Assembly: GCF_013299165.1 (NCBI RefSeq) | Contig: NZ_JAAFKD010000005.1 | Coordinates: 186,001 to 250,000, forward strand | Direction: 5' to 3' | Source: Microcoleus sp. bin38.metabat.b11b12b14.051 | GTDB taxonomy: Bacteria; Cyanobacteriota; Cyanobacteriia; Cyanobacteriales; Microcoleaceae | DNA length: 64,000 nucleotides | Shown here: piece by piece, positions 43,928-52,546 of the stretch | Numbering within the stretch: position 1 is the stretch's first letter | Layout of the letters: every line of letters begins with the position of its first letter | Notes under the pieces: model-generated | What the model saw: only the letters and a program-made list of their open reading frames with translations | What the model was told of the DNA's origin: nothing | Database searches by the model: none | Program-made: the position numbers and the translations under genes

Positions 43928-46570
43928 ATGAATCAAGCAACGGGTGTCATTTTCTGTATTGCATACATTTTGGGATTGCTTTCTACAGGAGTTTCTTGGG
44001 GTAGATACGGGATACTTGCTTTAGGAATAGCGATCGCAGTCGTCATGCCTAAATTGTTGTTAAAGTATACAAGAAATTTTCTCAAAACCACTAAGAAAAG
44101 ACGCAGCAGAACCAAAGAAAATGCTCTGGAAGAACCCTTAGAGATGAGGGAAGAATTGAGTTTGCTCTCAATGCTGCCGAGAGCAAAATGGGTGTGGGCT
44201 GTGGCTGGTTTGGTGGCATTTCTGGCTAGCGTGTATTTTGCAGTACGATCGCCCCAACCGGCAATGAATGACATCAGCAAACTGATTCCCGTTGGCGGAA
44301 ATACTCAGGAAGTGGCGGTGACAGTTCGCGGTAGGCTTGCGAGTACGCCCCGATTGACTCGCAGCGGACGATCGCAATTTTGGCTAGACACAGATGTAGT
44401 TAGCCAAATCAACGGTAGCGAAGGAGGAGTAGTCGTCAACCGCCCAGTATCCGGCAAACTCTACGTTACAGTACCCATTTTGCAAGCAACGGGTTTGTAT
44501 GCCGACAATACGATCGCAGTTGTGGGCTCGTTGTACAAACCGCAACCGCCCTCAAATCCGGGGGCTTTCGATTTTCAAGCATATCTAGCGAGAGAAGGAG
44601 CTTTTGCAGGGATCAAAGGGCGTCAGATTGACTGGAAGAGAGAAAATGCGATCGCGGATGTCAACCGACTTAACAGCAACACGGCTGCTTTTTGGGAGTC
44701 AACCGGGATGCAGCCGTCGCCAATTCAAGCGATGCGGATGCGGATCGTGCGATCGCAACTATCGCAGTTGAATATTCTCGAAGGGTCGTTGATCGCTGCG
44801 ATCGCCCTAGGCAAGCAAGCAGTTGATTTACCTTACAACATCCGCGACTCTTTTGTGCAAGCTGGACTCGCCCACGCGATCGCAGCTTCCGGCACTCAAG
44901 TCTCGATGGTTTTGGGTTTGGTTTTAGCTTTAACCAGGCGTTTATCCAAACAATTACAATTTGGTTTTGGCGTCGGTGCTTTATTTTTGCTAGTGGGATT
45001 AACAGGCTTTGAAGCTTCAATCTGCCGCGCCGCTTTGATGGGATTTGGCACACTATTTGCTTTGCTGCTGAGCCGCGAAGTTAAGCCGCTGGGATTGCTG
45101 TTAATTGCTGCAACTGTTTTACTGCTGGTTAACCCTTTATGGATTTGGGATTTAGGTTTTCAACTGAGTTTTTTGGCGACTTTAGGATTAGTGGTGACAG
45201 TGCCGCCGCTGATGGCAAAGTTGGATTGGATGCCTCCGGCGATCGCTTCGATTGTGGTGGTTCCGATCGCCGCTTCTGTTTGGGTGCTGCCGCTGCTACT
45301 TTATGTTTTTAGCGTAATATCACCTTACAGTATTTTAGTCAATATTATTGCCGCTCCTTTGCTATGGATTTTGAGTATTGGGGGGATGGTTAGCGCTTTA
45401 GCGGGATTGATTTTTCCGCCGGCTGGCAGTATGTTAGCGCAACTGCTGGATTATCCGGCGAAGGGGTTAATTGCGATCGCTCAATATTTCTCGCAATTGC
45501 CCGGTAATTCGGTAGCTGTCGGCGAAGTATCGGTGTTTCAACTAATCGCGCTTTACAGTTTAATTTGCTGGGTTTGGCTGGGAAGAAGCAAGAAGGAAGA
45601 AGGAAGAGGGAAGAGGGAAGAAGGAAGTTCGGCAACGGATTGTGTAACGGATGTAACGGATGGAAGAAAGGCAGAAAAAAGAGGGAAGAGGGAAGAAAGA
45701 AAAGGGAAAAATCAGGGAAAGGGGAGAGGGAAGCAGGGTAAAAGTCGAGTTTTTGCGCTGCGGATTTCTGCGGCTTGGATTTTACCGCTGGCACTTGTGG
45801 CGGGAATTGGTATCATAGTTTTGCCTGCTTGGCACGTTCAATCATCTTTGTTTCAAGTTACTTTGCTGGCGACATCTGGCGAACCTGTTTTGGTAATTCA
45901 AGATCGGGGAAAAGTGGCGCTAATTAATAGCGGTGATGAAAATACGGTGAGGTTTACGGTGTTGCCTTTTTTGCAGCAGCAAGGAGTTAATTCTGTGAAT
46001 TTTGCGATCGCCACTCACGGCCACTTAGGTTTGAGCGGTGGTTGGGGAAAATTACTAGAACGCTTGCCAATTGAAACATTTTATGATAACAAAGCTCCCA
46101 AACAAATTCACCGCGGTAGCGATCGGGAATTCATCACGGCGGTGGAATCTCGCCAAGGTGTTTACTTTCCTTTAGAAACAAACGGTAGAGTTAATCTGGG
46201 TTCGGCGCAGTTGCAGTTGGTGAATGCAGAGATGCCGGTGGTAGAATTGCTTGCGGGCGATCGAACTTGGTTGCTCCTCGGTGAAATGACACCAGAAGCC
46301 CAAAAAAAATTAGCAGCAACAGGAACATTGAAGCCGGCTCAAGTGCTATGGTGGTCGGGAACAACCCTCACAGCCGAGTTATTGGGCGCAGTGGGGCCGC
46401 AAGTGGCGATCGCCTCTGCCGACGAAATCGACCCTGAAACAGCAGCCCTACTGCACCAAAGCAAAACCCAGATTTTCTGGACAGGGCGCGACGGAGCTCT
46501 CCAGTGGACGCCAGCAGGGGGATTTAAGACGACTCTGGAATCCGAAGAAAATCAAACTTCTTTTCTCTAA
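43928..46570 (+). CDS. comEC: ComEC/Rec2-type DNA uptake channel
   Basis: The inner-membrane channel for single-stranded DNA during natural transformation; the pilMNOQ genes in the window would serve the same process. The 880-residue product has N-terminal helices and a DUF4131 region. The Competence domain follows (for example SFVQAGLAHAIAASGTQVSM and LTGFEASICRAALMGFGT), then a C-terminal metallo-beta-lactamase-like domain. The metal motif reads THGHLGLSGG, lacking the usual HxDH residues, so nuclease activity is doubtful. Residues about 553-604 are a Lys/Arg/Glu/Gly-rich linker (KKEEGRGKREEGSSATD) encoded by GAAGGAA heptamers and a copy of the GGAAGTTCGGCAACGGATT repeat, inserted in frame between helices. 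A heptamer array abuts the start. Confidence 0.9.
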   Translation: MNQATGVIFCIAYILGLLSTGVSWGRYGILALGIAIAVVMPKLLLKYTRNFLKTTKKRRSRTKENALEEPLEMREELSLLSMLPRAKWVWAVAGLVAFLASVYFAVRSPQPAMNDISKLIPVGGNTQEVAVTVRGRLASTPRLTRSGRSQFWLDTDVVSQINGSEGGVVVNRPVSGKLYVTVPILQATGLYADNTIAVVGSLYKPQPPSNPGAFDFQAYLAREGAFAGIKGRQIDWKRENAIADVNRLNSNTAAFWESTGMQPSPIQAMRMRIVRSQLSQLNILEGSLIAAIALGKQAVDLPYNIRDSFVQAGLAHAIAASGTQVSMVLGLVLALTRRLSKQLQFGFGVGALFLLVGLTGFEASICRAALMGFGTLFALLLSREVKPLGLLLIAATVLLLVNPLWIWDLGFQLSFLATLGLVVTVPPLMAKLDWMPPAIASIVVVPIAASVWVLPLLLYVFSVISPYSILVNIIAAPLLWILSIGGMVSALAGLIFPPAGSMLAQLLDYPAKGLIAIAQYFSQLPGNSVAVGEVSVFQLIALYSLICWVWLGRSKKEEGRGKREEGSSATDCVTDVTDGRKAEKRGKREERKGKNQGKGRGKQGKSRVFALRISAAWILPLALVAGIGIIVLPAWHVQSSLFQVTLLATSGEPVLVIQDRGKVALINSGDENTVRFTVLPFLQQQGVNSVNFAIATHGHLGLSGGWGKLLERLPIETFYDNKAPKQIHRGSDREFITAVESRQGVYFPLETNGRVNLGSAQLQLVNAEMPVVELLAGDRTWLLLGEMTPEAQKKLAATGTLKPAQVLWWSGTTLTAELLGAVGPQVAIASADEIDPETAALLHQSKTQIFWTGRDGALQWTPAGGFKTTLESEENQTSFL

Positions 46571-46630
46571 GGATTTACAATGTGGCGCACCGTGCGGTAA
46601 GATACTTTTAGCTCGCATCTTAAGTCAATT

Positions 46631-46717
46631 GGAGAGGTGGCAGAGCGGTTGAATGCGGTAAACTCGAAATTTACTTTAGGGGTGACTCTAACGTGGGTTC
46701 AAATCCCACCCTCTCCG
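46631..46717 (+). tRNA. tRNA-Ser (anticodon CGA)
   Basis: The 87-nt gene starts GGAGAGG and ends CCTCTCC plus discriminator G. The anticodon stem GTAAA/TTTAC encloses CTCGAAA, giving anticodon CGA for UCG. A long variable arm and GGTTCAAATCC T-arm are typical of tRNA-Ser. CCA is not encoded. Confidence 0.95.
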
Positions 46718-47023
46718 TACATCTAAACATCAATAGGTTTTAGATTTTAGATTTTAGATTTATTCGACAGATGAATCTGGGATTTTGAACTTTAGTCTAA
46801 GATTTATCGATATCTACGAATCCTGTCGGAGGCTTGCTTCGCTTTTTTGGCGGGATTGAATGCCAAGCGCGTACCTGATTAACTTAGGTGCGTGCTTTAT
46901 GCAAGCTTGTAGGGCAGCTTATTGATGCTGGGAAAGATCGATCGCCCAAATCCTGTTTTAGGTCATATATAGAGCGTTACACAACAATTTTATCATGTCT
47001 CAAGAGAACGATCGCAAACAATA
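46718..47023. other. Intergenic region between tRNA-Ser and the TnpB element
   Basis: It contains a short ATTTTAG heptamer run at 46737-46762 and otherwise no recognisable gene or signal. Confidence 0.5.
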
Positions 47024-48442
47024 GGTTTGATGGTTAAGGCTTTAACCCCCATAATTCGAGGACTACAGTCCGAACCATCAAACAGGTTTAACTACCAAAA
47101 AAATGGGGTTAGAGCCTCCCCGTTCACGGGGACTTTCTCCATATTTATGAAGAGAGTCGAACATTCCTATGATAAGTATGCTATCATAGGAACGGGAGGA
47201 ATAAAAAATGCTCGTTCTCGAATTCAAGGCTTACGCAAAACCAAACCAGTTTCAGGCAATTGATGAAGCGATTAGAATTTGTCAATTCATTCGCAACAAA
47301 TCAATTCGACTGTGGATGGATGGTGGGGCTAAATCTTGGTTCGATCTTTCCAAATACTGTGCGATTTGGGAAGAGAGAGTTTGACTTTGCAAATAAGTTA
47401 GGCGCGATGGCTCGACAAGCTAGCGCGGAAAGAGCATGGGCTAGTATTTCTCGGTTTTACGATCATGTCAAAAAAGGCATTAAAGGTAAAAGAGTTGGGT
47501 TTCCAAAATTCCAAAAAGACTGTCGCTCTGTTGAATACAAAACTAACTCTTGGAAGCTAAAAGAAGACAGAAAGTCAATCACCTTTACCGATAAATGTGG
47601 AATTGGCAGGCTGAAGCTAAAAGGTACGAGGGATCTTAATTTCTATCAACCAGACCAGATTAAGCGGGTGCGATTGGTAAAGAGAGCAGATGGGTATTAT
47701 GTTCAGTTCTGCGTTCAAGTAGACCGAGTAGAAACTATTTCAATTACAGGAAAAACGATTGGATTGGATGTTGGATTAAAAGAATTTAACACCGATTCAA
47801 ATGGCGAGATGGTTCCCAATCCTAGATTTCTGCGTAGAGGTGAAGCACGGTTAAAGCGTGCCCAACGTCTTGTAAGTCGGAAGGTCAAAGGTGGTCTAAA
47901 TCGCCGCAAAGCTAGAGTGATTTTAGGTAAGCGACATCTCAAAATAAGTAGACAGCGTAAAGACCATGCTATCAAATTGGCAAGGTGCGTAATCACATCA
48001 AACGATGTAGTAGTTTACGAAGATTTGAGAGTGTCTAACATGGTTAAAAATCACTGTTTAGCCAAGTCTATTAGCGATGCTTCTTGGTACCAATTCCGAG
48101 TGTTCTTAGAATATTTCGGCAAAGTATTTGGTCGGATTACTATTGCGGTAAATGCTGCTTACACCAGCCAAGAATGCAGCAATTGCGGTGAAGTCGTTAA
48201 AAAGTCCTTATCCACTCGAACTCACGCATGTAAATGTGGATGCGAAATGGATAGAGATCATAACGCCGCAATTAATATCCTCAATCGCGGGATAGGTACG
48301 ACGGGGCACGTCGGAACCTCTGTACTCGATACAGTAAACGCTTAGGGAGATTGGATCTCTGGGTTAGGTGTGGTAACACTCTTAATTTAAGTCCGGTCTA
48401 TGATCTAAGAATCCTCGTCGCTTGACTCGCGAGGAGTGTCAA
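47024..48442 (+). mobile_element. IS200/IS605-type (IS1341-like) element carrying only tnpB
   Basis: The right end has AATCCTCGTCGCTTGACTCG followed by CGAGGAGTGTCAA (48410-48442), the hairpin and terminal sequence typical of cyanobacterial IS605-family right ends. The region between the tnpB stop and this end would be the omega-RNA scaffold. The left side has a perfect hairpin at 47166-47190 (CCTATGATA, 7-base loop, TATCATAGG) and an outer inverted pair GGTTTGATGGTT/AACCATCAAAC at 47024-47083. No tnpA is present. The left boundary is uncertain; the right boundary is better supported. Confidence 0.65.
47208..48345 (+). pseudogene. tnpB: TnpB RNA-guided nuclease with one frameshift near its N-terminus
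   Basis: GGGAGGA precedes the ATG at 47208. The first frame reads MLVLEFKAYAKPNQFQAIDE and continues to KYCAI, where it hits a TGA at 47382. The protein continues in the next frame from about 47368 (GKREFDFANKLGAMARQASA) to the C-terminus. One extra base near 47360-47370 explains the break. The downstream part keeps the RuvC residues: Asp in IGLDVGLKEF (47767-47769), Glu in VVYEDLRVSNM (48019-48021) and DRDHNAAINI (from 48250). It also keeps the zinc-ribbon cysteines CSNCG and CKCGC. An internal start at 47260 gives a 361-residue frame, but its first residues are out of frame with the family. Confidence 0.85.
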
Positions 48443-48788
48443 GGTAATATAGCAGTTATTCTATTATTCATTGGAACAAATATGCCCTAGATGACTTTTA
48501 TGAAATTAATAATATGAGTTTTATGACTATATTCAATGAATTTATGAATTGACTTTAAATAATTTTTTATTGACAATCAATACAGGAACTGACGGCAGCA
48601 CAAAGCAACTGTCACCCAAATATAGCAGCTAATATCCTGCTTCCTGCTTCCGAGCAATCAAACATATCTAGATGTTCCTACAGGTTAAAAACGGCACATT
48701 CCTGGTTGTTCAAGAATTTATTATACTTGACTTGGGAATGGTGAGGTATAAAAACCTTGACAAAATATTTCACTTAGGAGAACTAATC
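48443..48788. other. Gap between the TnpB element and the binding-protein gene
   Basis: AT-rich, no gene seen. AGGAGA at about 48776-48781 is the ribosome site of the next gene. The sequence TATAGCAGYTA occurs twice (near 48449 and 48621). Confidence 0.5.
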
Positions 48789-50162
48789 ATGTCTCAAAAA
48801 TTTAAAAAAATTAAACGCCCGCCGCCAATTGTTTTTATTGCACTTCCTTTGATTGCTTGGGGTGCATTTACATTTATTCCAGATATCTTCAAGACTACAA
48901 ATCGAGGTACATCCGCTTCTGGCAATAGTCGCCTCAGTTTGGGAGATAAAATATTGGTGCAATCGCAAACAACAACAGGAAAAAAAGCAGGCGTCAAAGC
49001 TTTTGCTGAGGGGAATTACAAAGAAGCTGTCAAAAATTTTCAGGCATCGCTGCAAGAAAATCGCAACGATCCAGAAACAGTAATTTATTTGAACAATGCC
49101 AAAGTAAACAATGATAATCCTCTAAAAATTGCCGTCAGTGTTCCCATTGGAACGAACCCGAATGTAGCGCAAGAAATGCTCCGAGGAGTTGCCCAAGCTC
49201 AAGAGGAAGTTAATGCTGCGGGAGGAATTAATGGTGCGGGTTTGCAAGTTTTGATTGCGAATGACGATAATAGTCCAGATGTTGCCAAAGAAGTTGCAAC
49301 CGAATTAGTAAATGACCAGAAAATTTTAGCAGTAGTCGGACACAATGCTAGCAATGCTTCTTTAGCTGCTGCTCCCACCTATCAAGAAAAAAAACTGGTG
49401 ATGGTGACGCCAACTAGCTTTGCTAACAATTTATCAGGTTTTGGCAGCTACATTTTTCGGACAGTCCCCGCTATTCAATCGATGGCGGCTCCTTTAGCAG
49501 AATATATGGTTAATAAAGCTGGCAAAACTAATGTTGCTATTTGCTATGACTCTCAAGCTCCTGATAATGTATCGTTTAAGGATGAATTTGTTTCGTCGTT
49601 TTCGGCTTTGGGTGGCAAGGTAGTGCCTACGGTTTGTGACTTTTCAACGCCGACTTTTAATTCGAGCACTAGCGTTGCTGATGCTCTTAGCAAAGGTGCA
49701 CAAGCGTTAATGGTAGCGCCTTTTATCGATCGCATCGATCGCGCGATCGACCTAGCCCGCGTCAACAAAAGCCAATTAGCGCTCTACGGCAGCACTACGC
49801 TGTACACCTTTCAAACGGTAAAAGAAGGGCAGAAAGACGTTGACGGGCTGATTTTGTCGGTTCCGTGGCATCCTGACAGCAATCCCAACAACCCATTTTC
49901 TAAGAATGCGAGTCAGCGGTGGGGAGGTGTCGTGAATTGGCGAACCGCCACGAGTTTTGACGCGACTAAAGCTATTATCAGCGGTTTGCAGCGCAGCAAT
50001 ACGCGATTCGGATTGCAACAAGCACTCAGAAATCCGAATTTTGTTACCTCCGGTGCGGGTGAAGATGTGAAATTTTTGCCAACGGGCGATCGATGGAACA
50101 AACCGATTTTAGTAAAAGTTCAGCGCCAAGGCAACGATTACAGGTTTGTGGCGCTGCCTTGA
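48789..50162 (+). CDS. Type 1 periplasmic-binding (branched-chain amino-acid type) receptor protein
   Basis: A 457-residue protein of the ANF-receptor/LivJ-like ligand-binding family. The start at 48789 (MSQKFKKIKRPP) follows AGGAGA at 8 bases; the frame extends upstream but without signals. A basic N-terminus and one hydrophobic helix (IVFIALPLIAWGAFTFIPD) anchor it. A single TPR-like unit (FAEGNYKEAVKNFQASLQEN) precedes the binding domain, which starts KIAVSVPIGTNPNVAQEMLR and includes AVVGHNASNASLAAAPTYQE and TNVAICYDSQAPDNVSF. No permease or ATPase genes adjoin, so it may sense rather than transport a ligand. The ligand is unknown. Confidence 0.85.
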   Translation: MSQKFKKIKRPPPIVFIALPLIAWGAFTFIPDIFKTTNRGTSASGNSRLSLGDKILVQSQTTTGKKAGVKAFAEGNYKEAVKNFQASLQENRNDPETVIYLNNAKVNNDNPLKIAVSVPIGTNPNVAQEMLRGVAQAQEEVNAAGGINGAGLQVLIANDDNSPDVAKEVATELVNDQKILAVVGHNASNASLAAAPTYQEKKLVMVTPTSFANNLSGFGSYIFRTVPAIQSMAAPLAEYMVNKAGKTNVAICYDSQAPDNVSFKDEFVSSFSALGGKVVPTVCDFSTPTFNSSTSVADALSKGAQALMVAPFIDRIDRAIDLARVNKSQLALYGSTTLYTFQTVKEGQKDVDGLILSVPWHPDSNPNNPFSKNASQRWGGVVNWRTATSFDATKAIISGLQRSNTRFGLQQALRNPNFVTSGAGEDVKFLPTGDRWNKPILVKVQRQGNDYRFVALP

Positions 50163-50258
50163 TGAGGGGACACAAGAGGGAGTCTCGGACAAATTGAATT
50201 CTTTCCCTTCTCTTCTCAACCTTCGCGCGCTTTGCGTCTTCGCGGTTCGTTAGTATTC

Positions 50259-50453
50259 GTAGGGTGTGTCGCCATTAAAAATCCCTCGCATTCAATCAAC
50301 TTTTCGAGCGGCGACGCACCTTATACCATTGGCAAAAAACCTTGCTACAGCAAAAATGTTCGGTTTGTTCACATAATCCTGTGATGGAACAGGTGCGTCG
50401 CTCGATTGTCGCTCTTTGTTGATTATTGTCGCTCGGCGACGCACCCTACGGCT
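50259..50453. repeat. Two GTAGGGTGTGTCGCC / GCGACGCACC hairpins
   Basis: One inverted pair spans about 50259-50322 (GTAGGGTGTGTCGCCATT with GGCGACGCACCTTAT). A related pair spans 50388-50453 (AGGTGCGTCGCTCGA with TCGGCGACGCACCCTACGG). Related sequence occurs at 21269-21329. No gene lies in 50163-50496. Confidence 0.65.
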
Positions 50454-50496
50454 ACTATTTTGGAGCGCCGTCAACGGAAATACTCGATAGACCTAT

Positions 50497-50515
50497 AATG
50501 AGAATTGTTATCATT
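50497..50515 (+). promoter_or_regulatory. Fur-family operator (iron or zinc box)
   Basis: AATGAGAATTGTTATCATT is a 19-bp near-palindrome matching the TGATAATnATTATCA Fur/Zur consensus at about 13 of 15 positions. It ends 19 bases before the ATG at 50535, where repressor binding would block transcription. Whether Fur or Zur binds cannot be decided. Confidence 0.7.
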
Positions 50516-50534
50516 CGCAAATGAGCAATTCTCC

Positions 50535-51773
50535 ATGCAAGCGACATCAGCAGCCACGCCGCCCCAAATTGATTTAGCTTTAATCGGCGCTGGGCCCCAC
50601 GCCCTAACTCTAGTAGCACACATATTGCAAAAACGCAATAGCCTGCGGGATAAACTTTTAGCATTCGATCCGAGCGGCGAATGGGTGACTGAGTGGCGGA
50701 GGCAATTTGCAGCTTTAGAAATTGGGCATTTGCGATCGCCCGCAGTGCACCACCCAGATCCCAACCCTTACGAATTGCGGAGATTTGCCGAAAATCGCTC
50801 CTCGGAATTGTTTCCCCCCTACGATTTGCCGGGAAGTCGGTTATTTGAGGAATTTTGCGCTGATACAGTTAAACGGTGGGATTTGGGCGATCGAGTTATC
50901 AAAGCAAAAGTCACCCGCATTCAGCCCAAATCCGGCAGTTTCCGCCTGTGGTTTGAAGATGGCAAAAGTGCGATCGCCCGCCGAGTAATTGTCGCCGCCG
51001 GTAGTGGGAAACCGCATTTACCAGCCTGGGTAAATCAAATTCAAACACAGCATCCCGCCGAAAGAATTCGTCACTCCCATCAAATAGATTTGCGGAATTT
51101 GCAATTGTCAGGAGAACAAATATTAATTGTCGGCGGCGGACTAACCAGCGGACATTTAGCAGTAGGAGCAATTGCTAGAGGAGCCAAAGTCCTGTTAATG
51201 ACTAGGCGCTATTTCCAAGAAAAACTATTTGATGCCGAACCCGGTTGGTTGGGGCCAAAATATCTCAAAGGATTTGCCGCCGAAGCTGATTGTCACAAGC
51301 GTTGGGAAGCTATTCAACAAGCTCGCAATGGCGGCTCGATGACACCGGAAATTATGACACAGTTACGCAGGTTGTCCCACAGCGAAAAGCTGACATTTCA
51401 TGAAGAGTGCGAAGTTGTTGGCGTGCGGTGGGAAAATAACAGATGGACTGTTGATTGCAGCGGTGGGGAGACGTTATTTGTCGATCGCATTTGGCTAGCA
51501 ACCGGCACTAAACTAGATATTGCAGCCGAGCCTTTGTTCAAAGAAATGCTAGAAACCCATCCCATTGAAATAGTTAAAGGTTTGCCAGTATTAGACAAAC
51601 ACCTGCGTTGGCCCGGATGCGAATTATTTTTGACTGGTGGTTTAGCAGCGCTGCAAGTGGGCCCAGTCGCGAGAAACCTTTCAGGGGCGAGAATGGCGTG
51701 CGATCGCATTGTACCCGCGATCGTCAAATCCAGCGTTGCACTCTCGCCCGCAATAATTAGAACAACAGCTTAA
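50535..51773 (+). CDS. FAD/NAD(P)-binding oxidoreductase, Fur-box controlled
   Basis: A flavoprotein of about 412 residues related to FAD-dependent N-hydroxylating or lysine/ornithine monooxygenase-like proteins. The FAD motif is DLALIGAGPHALTLVAHIL. A second Rossmann motif, ILIVGGGLTSGHLAVGAIAR, lies near the middle, and a third segment, IWLATGTKLDI, precedes the C-terminal FAD contact LTGGLAALQVGPVARNLSG. The ATG at 50535 (MQATSAATPP) is chosen because an upstream TTG would lie inside the operator. A metal-responsive operator suggests a role in siderophore or metal-stress metabolism, which is inference. The stop abuts the stop of the convergent next gene. Confidence 0.8.
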   Translation: MQATSAATPPQIDLALIGAGPHALTLVAHILQKRNSLRDKLLAFDPSGEWVTEWRRQFAALEIGHLRSPAVHHPDPNPYELRRFAENRSSELFPPYDLPGSRLFEEFCADTVKRWDLGDRVIKAKVTRIQPKSGSFRLWFEDGKSAIARRVIVAAGSGKPHLPAWVNQIQTQHPAERIRHSHQIDLRNLQLSGEQILIVGGGLTSGHLAVGAIARGAKVLLMTRRYFQEKLFDAEPGWLGPKYLKGFAAEADCHKRWEAIQQARNGGSMTPEIMTQLRRLSHSEKLTFHEECEVVGVRWENNRWTVDCSGGETLFVDRIWLATGTKLDIAAEPLFKEMLETHPIEIVKGLPVLDKHLRWPGCELFLTGGLAALQVGPVARNLSGARMACDRIVPAIVKSSVALSPAIIRTTA

Positions 51774-52217
51774 CTATTGCAACTTAACAGCAGCCCGCTG
51801 AATTGGCAAAACTTCATCCAATGTCAATTCGCGATCGGCTGTTAGGTGACTGGAACAGCAAATTGTGCTGAAATAAAGAGGACGACCGACAACTTGAGAA
51901 AAATGCTGTTCTAAAAGTAACCGAGAAGTGATATCGCCCAATAGTTCAGAGATATCCTTTGTCAATTGTTCGGTATCGTCGCGGTGAGTAATTCTGAACT
52001 GAAAAGGGGTTTTGCCGTTAGCGCAGCCCGCCCCTACGGGGGCTACGCCAACGGAGAGGATCGACTTTTTAATTTCCGCATCAAAAGCATCATTTTTCCC
52101 GGTGACAAAAGCCGCAGCCTGATCTGTCAAAAATTGCCAAGCTTCGGGAAATATCTTGCGAATATTTTCTAGAGGATTTCCTGTTTCGTAAACTAAAGTA
52201 GCAGTTTTGCAATCCAT
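51774..52217 (-). CDS. Hypothetical protein with a hairpin repeat inside the coding sequence
   Basis: A 147-residue soluble protein I do not recognise. It opens MDCKTATLVYETGNPLENIR and has a cysteine pair in YFSTICCSSHLTADREL. Residues about 56-68 (VGVAPVGAGCANG) are encoded by a GC-rich palindromic element (52018-52056, GCGCAGCCCGCCCCTACGGG and its inverse). It looks like a dispersed hairpin that entered the frame without breaking it. The gene is convergent with the Fur-box gene and shares no spacer with it (0 bp between stops). Confidence 0.6.
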   Translation of the reverse strand: MDCKTATLVYETGNPLENIRKIFPEAWQFLTDQAAAFVTGKNDAFDAEIKKSILSVGVAPVGAGCANGKTPFQFRITHRDDTEQLTKDISELLGDITSRLLLEQHFSQVVGRPLYFSTICCSSHLTADRELTLDEVLPIQRAAVKLQ

Positions 52218-52420
52218 GAATCCGACCTCGGGTAGTTAGTAGCGTGTATCAACAAGTTTTAGTTTTTGACCTTGATTATTATCTTTCATAGCGGCAACTA
52301 AATCAAGGCTTTTTGATTAAATTTGATTAAGATTTATAACTTTTAACAAATGATGTATCTCTGTTTACCAATTACCAATGACCAATGATATGATGTCAGA
52401 TTTATTACCATAACAAAAAC

Positions 52421-52481
52421 GGTTTGTAGTGCGGACTTTAGTCCGCTTTCCGGCTGCGGACTAAAGTCCGCACTACAAACC
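52421..52481. repeat. Perfect long inverted repeat (GGACTTTAGTCC family)
   Basis: GGTTTGTAGTGCGGACTTTA with the following GTCCGC is repeated in inverse after a TTTCCGGCT loop. It lies in the gap 52218-52546, which also has ATTACCAATGACCAATGA-type heptamer remnants and no gene. Confidence 0.8.
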
Positions 52482-52546
52482 TATCTTACTGCGGTTAATC
52501 GATCGCACACGATATGACCAATTACCAATTACCCATTACGCATTTT

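Noticed and set aside
47027-47263. A 78-aa open frame upstream of tnpB
   Set aside because: It runs through the inverted repeats of the element's left side and has no protein-like features.
47260-48345. A separate intact gene starting at 47260
   Set aside because: Residues before about 47365 in that frame do not resemble TnpB, while the other frame from 47208 does. I treat it as a frameshifted gene.
50505-50534. TTG start at 50505 for the flavoprotein
   Set aside because: It would place the start codon inside the Fur-like operator; the ATG at 50535 fits both family length and operator position.
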